NCBI GenBank assembly: GCA_009809945.1
Contig: WTPW01001588.1
Location: forward strand, 27,963-91,962
Direction of reading: 5' to 3'
Length of the DNA stretch: 64,000 nucleotides
Origin: Gigaspora margarita
Lineage: Eukaryota; Glomeromycota; Glomeromycetes; Diversisporales; Gigasporaceae
In this document: piece by piece, positions 11,703 through 22,679 of the stretch
Layout of the letters: every line of letters begins with the position of its first letter
Numbering within the stretch: the first letter of the stretch is position 1
Made by a program: the position numbers and the translations under genes
The notes under the pieces: model-generated
Databases searched by the model: none
What the model saw: the letters and a program-made list of their open reading frames with translations, nothing else
Told to the model about the DNA's origin: nothing

Positions 11703-11820
11703 GATATCTTGTGATGCAGTAATTAGAATTGAGTGATTTTATAGCATTTAATTTGTCTTGACGTGATGATTCAAATAGTGTTCAAATTACTCAATTCTAA
11801 TCACTGAAATACAAGATATC
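11703..11820. repeat. ~118-bp palindromic element, copy 1
   Basis: Starts GATATCTTGTGATGCAGTAA and ends with the complement ACAAGATATC. The middle holds a diverged gtctt/acgtgatg centre with AATTAGAATTGAGTGATTTT on one arm and the matching inverted sequence on the other. Same family as 11901-12010, 12799-12915, 13338-13451 and 13521-13632. Confidence 0.7.
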
Positions 11821-11900
11821 ATCGATCTTATATCCAAGTTTTCAATTCGTCAAAATTCTCTTTAGATTGTTTTTATTTGTACTTAATCAATAATATTTAA

Positions 11901-12010
11901 TGATTTAGTAATTAGAATTGGATAGTTTAATATCTATTCAAATCGTCTCATTGAGATGATTCGAATGGTATAAAAATTACCTAATTCTAATTATTGTATC
12001 ATAAGATATC
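11901..12010. repeat. ~110-bp palindromic element, copy 2
   Basis: Imperfect palindrome with the centre CGTCTCATTGAGATG and arms containing AATTAGAATTGGATAG and CTAATTCTAATTATTG, ending ATAAGATATC. The flank AAGTTCGTCAAAATACTCAT mirrors sequence before copy 1, so copies 1 and 2 may lie in one larger inverted structure (about 11680-12030). Confidence 0.65.
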
Positions 12011-12186
12011 CAAGTTCGTCAAAATACTCATATTCTTAAAATATCCCTTTTTACCTTATATTTCTTTAACTAATTCTCAACTGTTTGTATACTGATTAAG
12101 CATTTGCTCCAAAACTTTTTCAGTTTGGATCAGTTAACTGAGTATAGCCAAACCAGTTCTAATCACTCGTTATAATACATTAGAAT

Positions 12187-12365
12187 GTTAACACACTTAT
12201 GTGTTAACACATATAGGTGTTAATATATATATATGTGTTATTACTTCCAGATATTAATTTAAAAGTTGATTATATAAACCTACCATATTAAGATAGTACC
12301 TACAAGGATTATGAAGATAACTGCTACTCCTTATACATAAGTGTGTTAACACATCAATGTGTAAG
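12187..12365. mobile_element. Inverted-repeat element with GTTAACACACTTATG arms
   Basis: GTTAACACACTTATGTGTTA at the left pairs with CATAAGTGTGTTAACACATC at the right, enclosing about 180 bp. Local GTGTTAACAC palindromes sit at both ends. Non-coding. No duplication could be assigned. Confidence 0.55.
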
Positions 12366-12776
12366 GCTAATATTACTAAAATGAGCAATTAATGTTATTA
12401 AATAGCTAATATAAGATTTCTACTAATTTTTAATAAAATATTTATATTGCTAGATCATAAAAGACAAGAATTTATTAATAAATTTAGAAATTCAAACCTT
12501 TTTTACAATTAAGATTTGTAACAATATTAATGGTTATAAACTAACTTTCTGAAATCAATTTTTCTCAAATACTATTCATTGAAGTTGTAATACTTAAACC
12601 CAGGATCCATGTCATTTCACAGACAATAATATTTTGTTTTACCAATAGGTTTTTTACCAACAGCTATTTCACTATAATTTTTTTTAAAAAAAGGTATAGT
12701 AAAAAGTAGCAAATGTTAATATTTATATATTTACAATTTGCTTTTTAAAACTAATATAAGGTAGGTTTATGGCGCA
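12366..12776. other. AT-rich spacer
   Basis: No gene or repeat recognised. Confidence 0.45.
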
Positions 12777-12798
12777 GTACCAATTAGGCGCACACATG

Positions 12799-12915
12799 AT
12801 ATCTTGTAATCCAATGATCAGAATCGGATAATTTTGCTACTATTCGATTCGTTACAATGAGACAAATCGAATAGTAGTAAAATCATCTGATTCTGATTAC
12901 TGGATCACAAGATAT
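12799..12915. repeat. ~117-bp palindromic element, copy 3
   Basis: ATATCTTGTAATCCAATGAT pairs with its right-hand complement ending CACAAGATAT. The centre reads TTCGTTACAATGAGACAAAT. Forms the left terminal module of the 12777-13474 foldback. Confidence 0.72.
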
Positions 12916-13337
12916 GAATACTTAAATAAAATAAATAAAATTTTTAATTTTAAGGTTTTAATAAAACCTAATCGTAGTATGTTGACAGTGACTTTTTTTA
13001 TTAAGTAAATCGACCTTCATTATTAAGACAATTTTGTTCATCATTACAAATTCTACTTAACTCTAAATTTTCATAAAAATTAGATAATTTTTATTAAGTT
13101 ATTTGTAAAAAGTATACTTGTGCCATAATAGGCTCTTTTGGTACAAAAACTTATTTTATAAAAATCAATTAATAAAAAATTATCTGATTTTTATGAAAAT
13201 TTAGAGGTGAGTAGAACATATAACGATTAATAAAATTGTCTTATTAATAAAGGTTGATTTATTTAATAAAAATTTGCTAACAATGCATCAAAGTTATTTT
13301 TTTTAGTCTTTTAAATTTTAATCTTTTATTGCTAGTA

Positions 13338-13451
13338 AATTGTGATGTAATGATTAGAATAAAATGATTCTGGTACCATTCAACTTGTCTCACTGAGACG
13401 ATTTGAATAGTACCAAAATCGTTCGATTCTGATTGCTAGATCACAAGATAT
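13338..13451. repeat. ~114-bp palindromic element, copy 4
   Basis: Same family, with the intact centre GTCTCACTGAGAC and arms GGTACCATTCAACTT and GAATAGTACC. Right terminal module of the foldback at 12777-13474. Confidence 0.72.
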
Positions 13452-13520
13452 CACATGTGCGCCATAATTGGTACATGTATAATAATTTGTTGATTTTTTA
13501 GCTTTATTTTAATTTGCAAT

Positions 13521-13632
13521 ATCGTGTGATCTAGTGATCAGAATCAACTGATTTTGGTATCATTCAATTCGTCTCGATGTGATGAATCGATGATGGCAAA
13601 ATCGTTTGATTCTGATCATTAGATCACATGAT
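13521..13632. repeat. ~112-bp palindromic element, copy 5
   Basis: ATCGTGTGATCTAGTGATCA pairs with its complement ending GATCACATGAT. The centre is GTCTCGATGTGATG. A free-standing copy about 45 bp right of the foldback. Confidence 0.7.
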
Positions 13633-15424
13633 AACAGCCGTTAAATTTACCTGCGCTATAATACCTATACTTACTTTACAAGCTAGGTCAAGCTAATAAA
13701 TATCCTCAGTATTAAATATAAATAAAAGCCTTAATAATGTTATATTTTTTTGTTAAATCATTAGATCACATAAAATTATATACTTGGTTTTAATATAATA
13801 TTAAAGAAAGTAATTAGTGATCCTGCTACACAGCTTTCTTTTTTTATAGTAAAAAAATTTTGTTTTTTGTCTCATAATCCAGATATCTGATATAAATTTT
13901 TATGCACAAAATTAAATAATTGGTTTTCTATTATTAAATAATAATCAGTTATATGACTACACAGTTTTTTAGAAAAAAATTATTTAAATAATAAAAAAAA
14001 ACTTAGTACAAATCTCAATATAGTATATTTTTTATTATAGGCATATTAGCAGTAAAACAGTTTGTATAGACAAAAAATTATATAAAAAAATGTAGGATAG
14101 CTTATTTTTGAATTAATAAATTTTTTGAAAAATTGAAAAATGTACAAAAGTTATCCAAATAATATTAAATTTTTACTATAAGTGTATTTTGATGTCCTAA
14201 ACAAGTTACTTTTGAGGTTTACTTAGTAAAATTTAAACTTTTATATATAGCAACTGCTAACAGGTTTTGTAAGATTTTTGAAAAATATTAGTAGCTTATT
14301 TTTAGAAATATATAGTAATTCAAGGATGCAATAATTTTTAATAAACAAACTATTTACTAATACTGCACATTATTATGATTCAAAACATTAATTTAAATCC
14401 GCCTATAAGTAATAGTTTTATATAGTAAAATTTGGGTCAAATTTAATATAATTTTAAAAAATAAAAGGGTAGCATATTTTCAGAGTAGCTTATTTTCAGA
14501 AATCTATGGTATATTAAATTTCACACAAATTTTGCTATATAAATACTTGGTATAGAATGCTATCTATAATTAAAATTTTCAAAAAATATATAAATTTACT
14601 ATATACTTTGAGCTAAAGATCTTTTTAGCTTAACTAATTAACTTAAATTAAATTTTATGGTTATATGAACAAAAAAATTGAGCTTAGAAATTAAGTTAAA
14701 ATTTTGTTAATTTTGTACAATTTCAAAATGTAACTTTGTCAAAAAAAATACTTACTAATTTTAAATTAGCAATTATATATAAAATTATGCTCTAAACAAC
14801 TTTATTTAGTAGCAAATATAAGTTATTATGACAAAAAAATAGGTTAGCTATTGTCACAGTAATGAATAGCATATAGTGACTTGTATAAAAAAATAGAAAA
14901 GTAAACAATTAATTGATATGTTGTGCACATAATGCATGTGATTGATTGAGTGCTAATTGGGGTAATGCATGATATAAATAAAAATAAAATGATTACTATA
15001 ATGATACATAAATATATAATTAGATAAAGAGTAATGATCAAATAATTGATCAAGTAAGAGAATATTAGTTAGAGTTAGAAATAGTAGTATAAGAGTGAAA
15101 AAATAGTAAAAGTTAGTTAGCTTCTTAATTAAAGTAAATATTTAAATAAATAAAACCCAAATATAGTAAATAAACTTGCTTTAAATAATATTGTAATTGA
15201 ATTGTTAGAACAAAGGGATTAAGTGCTCATTATTTGGAATAGGCCATTTTATAGCATTGGTTATTAATTAATTCTTGATACAAGAACCTAAGTAGATGAA
15301 GGTCCTCCTTGCTAAAAGTGAAAACTGGAAGTATTGGGTATCATTTTGAAGAAATAAAGTAGTTAATAAAAAAAAAAGAGTTGATATGTTATCTTTGAAT
15401 CAGTAAAGTACCTATATGAAACTT
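13633..15424. other. Long AT-rich gene-free stretch
   Basis: Almost free of CpG and full of poly-A/T. Several loosely similar phrases of the type TAGCTTATTTTNGAA recur (near 14098, 14290, 14475 and 14485), suggesting old degenerate repeats. No coding frame of note; the frame at 14844-15053 (minus) is a low-complexity hydrophobic run. Confidence 0.5.
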
Positions 15425-15856
15425 AGGACCCAAACAATCTATATGAGGTCATATTTGAAAAATTGCTAATATAGTCCCTTTTTTTAAAAATATTATATTT
15501 GAAAAGTAGATATTGGGTAAAAAGATTATATTTGAAAACAGCTAATAACTATAAGGTTATATTTAAAATAATGCTAATAAGAATAAGATTTATAAATCTT
15601 ATATTTAAAATGGGCTAATAAAAATGTAAAGTAATATGTTTTTTTATATAGAGAATGTAGTTCTGTTATTTTTTTTAGAAAATATATTTCTGGTTTTTTT
15701 TTGTTTTTTTTTTGTTTTTTTTTTAGAGAATGTTGTTTTTCAAAAAAAAATCTAAAATCCTTATTTAATATTTGAAATCTAGCTAATATAAAAGTGCTAA
15801 CAAAAAAATTTACTATAATGCCCAAATATAATGTTATATAGATTATTTAGGGTCCT
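15425..15856. mobile_element. AGGACC-tipped element, shorter copy
   Basis: Left end AGGACCCAAACAATCTATAT and right end ATAGATTATTTAGGGTCCT pair. The body matches the larger copy at 17786-18477 in the same orientation (shared TCATATTTGAAAAATTGCTA and AAAAGTGCTAAC phrases) but lacks much of its T-rich tandem repeat. The 8-bp flanks do not match here, so boundaries rely on the other copy. Confidence 0.7.
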
Positions 15857-15946
15857 ATACTCTAGTAAAGACTCTAAACTTTGCATTTGATATTTATTTT
15901 GCAACCAATTGTTGGAACAGTTCACAAAAATGAACTTGATGAGATG

Positions 15947-17654
15947 TAGTGCTCCTACAGACCGGACTTGAACCGGACTTTAGTCAAGTCTGAGTCTGGT
16001 CTGATTTTCGGACCAGACTCAGACTTTTATATTCAGACTTTTTAGTAAGTCTGAGTCTGGTCTGGGTCTGGTCCGAAGTCTGCAGACTGGTCTGAGTCCG
16101 AATATATTTATATGTATTTTTTGGTGCTGAACAAGTTTACTTAGTACATTTTGCTAGAATAAATTAGTAAAATTTTATGAATCATAAGATTTTATAGAAT
16201 TTTATTAATAAAATTTTATAAAATCTTATAATTCACAAATATNNNNNNNNNNNNNNNNNNNNNNNNNNNNNNNNNNNNNNNNNNNNNNNNNNNNNNNNNN
16301 NNNNNNNNNNNNNNNNNNNNNNNNNNNNNNNNNNNNNNNNNNNNNNNNNNNNNNNNNNNNNNNNNNNNNNNNNNNNNNNNNNNNNNNNNNNNNNNNNNNN
16401 NNNNNNNNNNNNNNNNNNNNNNNNNNNNNNNNNNNNNNNNNNNNNNNNNNNNNNNNNNNNNNNNNNNNNNNNNNNNNNNNNNNNNNNNNNNNNNNNNNNN
16501 NNNNNNNNNNNNNNNNNNNNNNNNNNNNNNNNNNNNNNNNNNNNNNNNNNNNNNNNNNNNNNNNNNNNNNNNNNNNNNNNNNNNNNNNNNNNNNNNNNNN
16601 NNNNNNNNNNNNNNNNNNNNNNNNNNNNNNNNNNNNNNNNNNNNNNNNNNNNNNNNNNNNNNNNNNNNNNNNNNNNNNNNNNNNNNNNNNNNNNNNNNNN
16701 NNNNNNNNNNNNNNNNNNNNNNNNNNNNNNNNNNNNNNNNNNNNNNNNNNNNNNNNNNNNNNNNNNNNNNNNNNNNNNNNNNNNNNNNNNNNNNNNNNNN
16801 NNNNNNNNNNNNNNNNNNNNNNNNNNNNNNNNNNNNNNNNNNNNNNNNNNNNNNNNNNNNNNNNNNNNNNNNNNNNNNNNNNNNNNNNNNNNNNNNNNNN
16901 NNNNNNNNNNNNNNNNNNNNNNNNNNNNNNNNNNNNNNNNNNNNNNNNNNNNNNNNNNNNNNNNNNNNNNNNNNNNNNNNNNNNNNNNNNNNNNNNNNNN
17001 NNNNNNNNNNNNNNNNNNNNNNNNNNNNNNNNNNNNNNNNNNNNNNNNNNNNNNNNNNNNNNNNNNNNNNNNNNNNNNNNNNNNNNNNNNNNNNNNNNNN
17101 NNNNNNNNNNNNNNNNNNNNNNNNNNNNNNNNNNNNNNNNNNNNNNNNNNNNNNNNNNNNNNNNNNNNNNNNNNNNNNNNNNNNNNNNNNNNNNNNNNNN
17201 NNNNNNNNNNNNNNNNNNNNNNNNNNNNNNNNTGATCAAAAATCCAAAATTGTGCATCAAATCTCTAAATTTCAAGTAAAATAAAAACAAAACAGCCATT
17301 TTGATGCATGTTTAGGTGCTGAACAAGTTTACTTAGTGCATTTTNTTAGAATTAATTAATAAATATTTGCGAATTATAAGATTTTATAAAATTTTATTAA
17401 TAAAATTCTATAAAATCTTATGATTCATAAAATTTTACTAATTTATTCTAACAAAATGCACTAAGTAAACTTGTTCAGCGCCAAAAAATCCGTATAAATA
17501 TATTCAGACTCAGACCAGTCTGCAGACTTCAGGCCAGACCCGGACTGGACTCATAGTTCAGTCTGAGTCTGGTCTGAAGTCTGAAATTAGTAAAATTTAG
17601 AATCTGAGTCTGGTCTGATCCCAGACCGGACCCGGACCGGACCCAGGAGCACTA
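15947..17654. mobile_element. hAT-like element holding the assembly gap
   Basis: Tips TAGTGCTCCT and AGGAGCACTA (10 bp exact) lie inside exact 8-bp direct repeats ATGAGATG at 15939-15946 and 17655-17662. The subterminal zones are rich in AGTCTGAGTCTGGTC-type motifs in both orientations. Inside these, AAGTTTACTTAGT-containing segments form further inverted repeats (near 16119, 17306 and 17480). Between 16243 and 17232 there are 990 Ns, so about 58% of the element is unseen and a transposase gene cannot be excluded. Confidence 0.83.
16243..17232. other. Assembly gap (990 Ns)
   Basis: An unbroken run of Ns. The apparent open frame across it is an artefact. Confidence 0.99.
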
Positions 17655-17662
17655 ATGAGATG

Positions 17663-17777
17663 GTATAAGAATAAGAGTACAAAGAGAGAGAAAAAGGGTA
17701 GTAATAATAAAATAAGGTATATGACAAAGATCCAAAGTCTGATACACCAAGAAGTGAATCAAGTTTATTTGAATAGT
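17663..17777. other. Short spacer between two 8-bp-TSD elements
   Basis: About 115 bp of host DNA between the duplications of the two elements. Nothing recognised. Confidence 0.5.
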
Positions 17778-17785
17778 ATTGGGAT

Positions 17786-18477
17786 AGGGCCTCAAATAAT
17801 CTATATAAGGTCATATTTGAAAAATTGCTAATGGTGGGCCTTTTTTTAAAAAGATTATATTTGAAAAGTAGGTATTGGATAAAAAGGTTATATTTGAAAA
17901 CAGCTATTGCTGTATTGGACAAAAAGAGTATATTTAAAAGAATGCTAATGGAGTAAGTTTTATAAATGTTATATTTGAAATGTGCTAATGAAAAATGTAA
18001 AATATATGGGATCTGTACAGTTTTTTTAGAGAGTGTGTGGTTTTTTTTATTTTTTTTATTTTTTTATTTTTAGAGTGTGTCTGTTCATGTTTTTTTTTTA
18101 AAGAGTGGGTTCAAGTTTATTTTGGTTATTTTTTTAGAGAGCAGTGTTACAAATGTTTTTTAGGGAGTGAGCATTACAGTTTTTTTAGAGAGTAGGTGTT
18201 TTGCCTTTTTTTATTTTTGTTGTTTTTTTTTGTTTTTTTTTTTAGAGAGTATCTGTTGCATTTTTTTTATTTTATTTTTTTATTTTTATTTTTATTTTTT
18301 TTAGAGATCATTTGGATAAAATTTTTTGAAAAAGTTACATTTCAAAAAATTTAAGCAATTACAAACTTTCTACTGGATGTTTGAAATATAGCTGATATAT
18401 ACCAATATAAAAGTGCTAACTAAAAAAAATTTACTATGATACTCAAATATAACCTCACATAGATTATTCAGGGTCCT
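17786..18477. mobile_element. AGGGCC-tipped element with 8-bp TSD, longer copy
   Basis: Left end AGGGCCTCAAATAATCTATA pairs with right end ATAGATTATTCAGGGTCCT over about 32 bp. Exact 8-bp duplications ATTGGGAT lie at 17778-17785 and 18478-18485. The interior has a degenerate T-rich tandem repeat with AGAGAGTGTG-type units at about 18010-18310. Non-coding. Its tips resemble those of 1076-1257 and 59364-59545 (AGG(A/G)CC), suggesting one superfamily. Confidence 0.84.
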
Positions 18478-18485
18478 ATTGGGAT

Positions 18486-19300
18486 AATGTTAGCTGTGAT
18501 AATTCAGTAGAAAAAGTAGAAAGTGCAGAGGAAAATATAGTTAATATAGTGAATATTGATAAAGAAACTGTCAACAAGGCAAAAGTAAAAAACTTACCCA
18601 AAAGTCTTGAAAAAAAATATCAGAAATGATAGAGTTCAAGCATCAGAGTGTTATCAAAAAACTGTAAAGGAAAACAATTTTAGTGGATTGTACAGTATTA
18701 AATACTATGGTGATAAAGAAAATAAAAACAAAAAGAATAAAAATAAGAATTTATCTGCTACCAAAATGCTGATGATATAGATGTGGACAAGAATAAAAAG
18801 AAGATTTTGAAGTGAATTTGAAGCAAGTTAAAAGTAAAACATCTATATGATCTAAATTAGGAACAAAATATTAGTATTTGACTAAGGCAAATGAATTGAA
18901 AGCAGTAATGAAACACCTTATCTGTGTTGTGAAAAAATCAACACTAAAACTATATTGATAGAATCTGATAATAAAAATACTACAGTTGGACTTGGAGGAA
19001 TTGGTAACAAGCTGAATCAAGAAAAATGTTTAGTAGATAAAAGGGAATTGAATGATGAGAGAAGGTTAAATAATTATAGTGAAGTGAAATTCGCAAATAT
19101 GAAAAAGGATACATACCTGTAATATCTGATAGTGCTAATATAATTGATTTTAATCTAAAGAAAAATAATATTAATAAAATATCATTAGCAATTGAATCAG
19201 ATCTAAAGGCATCTAAAGATGATAATTATGGGATAAAGCCCCAGATAGTAGAGTTAAAAATGTTAGAGCAGAAATAGTAAACATATCTAGAGTTGGGTTT
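18486..19300 (+). pseudogene. Degenerate coding remains, possibly Sel1-like
   Basis: Purine-rich, codon-like sequence with no long frame. Fragments such as SECYQKTVKENNFSGLYS (about 18630-18690) recall a Sel1-like repeat (Y-x-K-x-x-x-x-x-N-x-x-G-x-Y-x-x-x). Others, such as TVGLGGIGNKLNQEKCL near 18975-19030, are unassigned. Stops and frame changes are frequent. The family call is tentative. Confidence 0.33.
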
Positions 19301-19604
19301 AAGAAGTATAATAATAAAATGACCAGTAACAGAAAGGAGTCAAAGGCATAGTCTAATTTTGTATATAGTGTCAAAATAATGAAATTGGAGCCAAAATAGG
19401 ATTTGTTAAATGAATTATAGTACAGTATTAAATTTATAAAATCTTTAATAATAATATGCAAAATAATATAATTAAAGCAATCAAATTTTGAACAGGAACT
19501 CTTTCTGACAATCATCTGGACCATACTTTCCGACAGAAGAAAAACAAAAAAGTTTTTTGTTGGAGCTTTGCCTGTACATTAAGTATAGTAGGATAACATA
19601 GTAG

Positions 19605-19880
19605 TCAGTTTTTATAAAGATCAACAGCTGCTTTTTGGGACTCCTTTATATATTCAGCACGCAAGCCAGAAGCATCAGTTGTGTAAGATAACTGGCAGGG
19701 TGCTCTTGGTACAAGAAATTCTGGTAGAGAATGAAGAGCTTCTCTGTCAATGAAGGTTGCTGTAGTAAAACAATGGGGAACAACAAAAAATGAGTTTTTC
19801 TAACTATACACTTCCTCAAGTCTGGTTACAAGTTGATGTCTCTTGCCTCTTGGATTTTTCAAATTTTTTTCCAAAAAGTG
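19605..19880 (-). pseudogene. Unrecognised conserved-looking coding fragment
   Basis: Minus-strand translation in one frame gives about 91 residues with normal amino-acid composition, unlike its AT-rich surroundings: DAHFLEKNLKNPRGKRHQL, a single in-frame stop after EEVYS, then SFFVVPHCFTTATFIDREAL followed by LPEFLVPRAPCQLSYTTDAS and ending AAVDLYKN plus a stop at 19605. No start codon context or splice site was settled. The protein family was not recognised. It may be the 3' exon of a host gene or part of a mobile-element protein. Confidence 0.5.
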
Positions 19881-20579
19881 GGCATCCTAGCTATCCCCTC
19901 TAAATGATTGGCAATGTTTACTTCCCATATTGGAAATACGTCCCTGAGTGGGAACCGGCACAGTTATGAGTACTTTCGGGTTTGTTTAGACAAGCTAGAA
20001 ATGATGTGTTGGAAATTTGAAGGTCACGTGAAAAATTTCTCACATGGATATTTAGTTATAGACGTATTTGTTCTTTTACATATAGCATTTAGATAGATGT
20101 TCTATGCAATGTTATATAATTTTTATCATCTTGTACAGACTTTATAGCACCTTCATTTCTTTTTCTTTTTTTTACTTTTTCTTTGGTTTCATTTAAATTT
20201 ATTTTTTCGTTTGATTGTAATTTTGGTTTTAATTTGGTTTTATCATTTAGGTAGTATAGTTTTGCCCCCATTTAATCTTTTCCCTTTTTTATTCTTCTAT
20301 ATGAGAAGCTCAAGGAGGAAGTTTTTAGGAGAAATTGATTGTGAAGTAAGGCAGCTGAGGCCTGGAGTCGTTCTCTAAGAAATATTTGAGTAGTATCAGT
20401 ATGGCTTAGGGACTAACAAACATCAGTGCAACAACTATACCTGGTATACTAGTGGAGTTATCAGGTAATAGCCTACGTAAATATTAGTACTTAAATTTGT
20501 ATGTACTCACATAAAAATTGTCTAATAAAGTAGCGCAAAGTTGTAAAGTGAAAAAAATATATATATATAATTAAAGCAA
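19881..20579. other. Gene-free stretch
   Basis: Mixed composition. The short frames (19908-20096 plus; 20089-20271 minus, lysine-rich) have no recognisable domain. Confidence 0.4.
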
Positions 20580-20740
20580 TATGAATCTATAATGATCTTG
20601 GGATCCTGTAATTGGATTTTGATAATTTTAAGCTCGTTGAAATCATCTCATTGAGCTGAATATTTTGGTAGTAAAATCATCCAAAATGGATTACTGGTTC
20701 AAAAGTTATATAATATTAAAGTTTAAAAATTTTTAAAATT
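20580..20740. repeat. Decayed single copy of the foldback module
   Basis: Contains GATCTTGGGATCCTGTAATT, AATCATCTCATTGAG, ATTTTGGTAGTAAAATCATC and TCAAAAGTTATATAATATTA in the same order as one arm module of the element at 1945-2830, with many substitutions. A solitary, old relic. Confidence 0.65.
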
Positions 20741-20824
20741 TTACTAATTTTAACCAATCAAATTGCTGTATTTGATGATCAGGTGGTGGGTTGGGGTAGC
20801 CTTTTAGTAGCAAAAAATCAGATA

Positions 20825-21260
20825 ATAATAGTGCTTTCCTAAGAGTGTTGAAACTAGAGGATTAAAAGGAAGAAGTGAAAATGAATATATAGATGAAAAT
20901 GGTGATTGTTGGGATAGTAATAATGAAACTGTGGTTGGAGAAGAGGTAAGAACCATTAAAGAAAAAAAGATCAATAGTAGAAACTAGAAAGAAAAGGTTG
21001 AAAGATTTTTAGAAAAAGAAGTAAGAAGAGTCAAGAACAGAGTTGGGAAGATAAAAAAGCCTTTAATGAGATATATAAAGCTTGGTTAGAAAAAGTTTTA
21101 TTCTTTCAAAAAGGGATCAAGGTATCTAATTGTCAAGGCCAACAAAATAAAAAGAACTCCTCATTAGAAGTGACCATATCAAGATATAATGATAAAAAAG
21201 AAACTGAAGCTATCAGAGGAGCTTGAATAAGATCCTCTGGATGTCTTATATTATGAAATA
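20825..21260 (+). pseudogene. Degenerate coding remains, family unknown
   Basis: Lysine/glutamate-rich codon-like sequence in shifting frames. One stretch reads SWEDKKAFNEIYKAWLEKVL (about 21040-21100) before breaking up. No domain was recognised. Confidence 0.3.
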
Positions 21261-22385
21261 TAGAAGCTGATCTCAAATTTTGGAGAAAGTTTAAACTTCC
21301 AACTCAAAATTCTTTTTTTAACATTGCAAAAATCAGTGATCCATATAGGAACCAATAGAAGATTTGCTATAAGTTGTTATTTTTATAGCAAAGGAATTGT
21401 TATCTGGGCCTACTTAAGCCATTCTAGAAAGAAAGTATTCACAGGAGCTTACACTTAAGAAAGAAAGTATGTCATAGTTAAAAATTTTTAACTATGACTT
21501 AAATGCAAATTGGTAATACCAGAACTCTAGTGACCCAAGTTATCTGAAATTACAAGGCATTTGGTTGTGGCAGAAGCTTGGAAGTATTATTTGTTGTTTG
21601 TATACAATGGGCAGAGGCACTGGTTATTGTTGTCATAAATTGTTAGATAAACTAGTAATTGTTGACCCTTGGTTGTTGGCATGCCAAGAGTAATGCCACA
21701 ATAGCTTGTAAAAATTACATAGAAGGCTTTTTAAACAGTGCTGCCCATAGCCTGAAAACAGCATTGTAGGTACAAAAAATTGTGAAAAGACTAGAGGCAG
21801 TAGTTCTTAATAATTCAGAAAGTATTTAAAGCCTGAGTTTTTGCTATTACAAAAAGATCAGACTTGGTTTTAGGATATGATTTGGATTATGATGTCTTAG
21901 TTATAGTTTTATAATAAGTATCAGATTTTCCTTGATTTTAGTTTAGTGTATTCTTTATTTTTGTTGTTATACTATTTACTTTATTAATATTATTATAATA
22001 AATTACCTTTCAATGCATAATTAATTATATCATATATGTCTTATTTAAATCAATTACATAGATTGATTAGTTTAAATAATAGCCTCAACCAAAATTACTA
22101 TATTCTTGTAACATCATAAACCCCTGTACGATCATTATAAATTTAAACCCAAGTGAATCATCAGAGCTAAATTGGACTGATATCCATGATTGCTCTTCCA
22201 ACTGATGGTTACAATACAAAAATCCATCCATTTTGCCAAAACTAAAATGTGACTATTGTCTGAATTGACCTTAATTTGCTAAAATTTAAATTTGGACCTT
22301 TAACCAAATTTGGTCCAATTTGCTAAAAAAGATATGACATATATCATAGATGTCTGTGGTCCTGCTAGAATACACTTTAATAAAA
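21261..22385. other. Gene-free stretch
   Basis: AT-rich with no frame or repeat that stands out. A loose TTTGGTCCAATTTGCTAAAA/AATTTGCTAAAATTTAAATT similarity lies near 22270-22325. Confidence 0.4.
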
Positions 22386-22389
22386 AAAT

Positions 22390-22679
22390 TAATGTATTTA
22401 TTGGAAAAGAAAGTTTATTTGTTGAATTTAGAGCTTTTAAGCTCGAAGATTACTTTATTTTGTTCAACATTTATAAAATATGAGACAAATACAAATATAT
22501 AAAATTGGGTTGAGTTTCTGTACTAAAACTTTGGATGTGTTAAGAGTTACTTTTTTTTATAAATTACAAAATGGTTATGCTTAATAAATTTATTGGAAAA
22601 GAAAGGTTATTTGTTGAATTTAGAGCTTTTAAGCTTAAAGATTACTTTATTTTGTTCAACATTTATAAAATATGAGACA
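22390..22679. repeat. Two direct copies of a ~97-bp unit
   Basis: The phrase TTTATTGGAAAAGAAAG...TTGTTGAATTTAGAGC...TTATAAAATATGAGACA occurs at about 22395-22487 and again at about 22587-22680, offset by roughly 192 bp, with few differences. Non-coding direct duplication. Confidence 0.8.

Larger units (their letters stand above)
12777..13474. mobile_element. 698-bp foldback enclosed by two palindromic modules
   Basis: The termini GTACCAATTAGGCGCACACA and GTGCGCCATAATTGGTAC pair, directly followed on each side by a ~117-bp palindromic module (12799-12915 and 13338-13451). The inner arms also pair: TAAATCGACCTTCATTATTA near 13005 with the inverted sequence near 13250, and TTTTCATAAAAATTAGATAA near 13068 with that near 13185. 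It is a near-complete palindrome with its centre near 13125. No coding capacity was seen. Confidence 0.7.

Noticed and set aside
11690-13640. CRISPR-like array
   Set aside because: The repeats are themselves ~115-bp palindromes with irregular spacing and no short unique spacers, in a eukaryotic context.
16226-17299. 357-residue open frame
   Set aside because: It consists almost wholly of translated Ns across the assembly gap.
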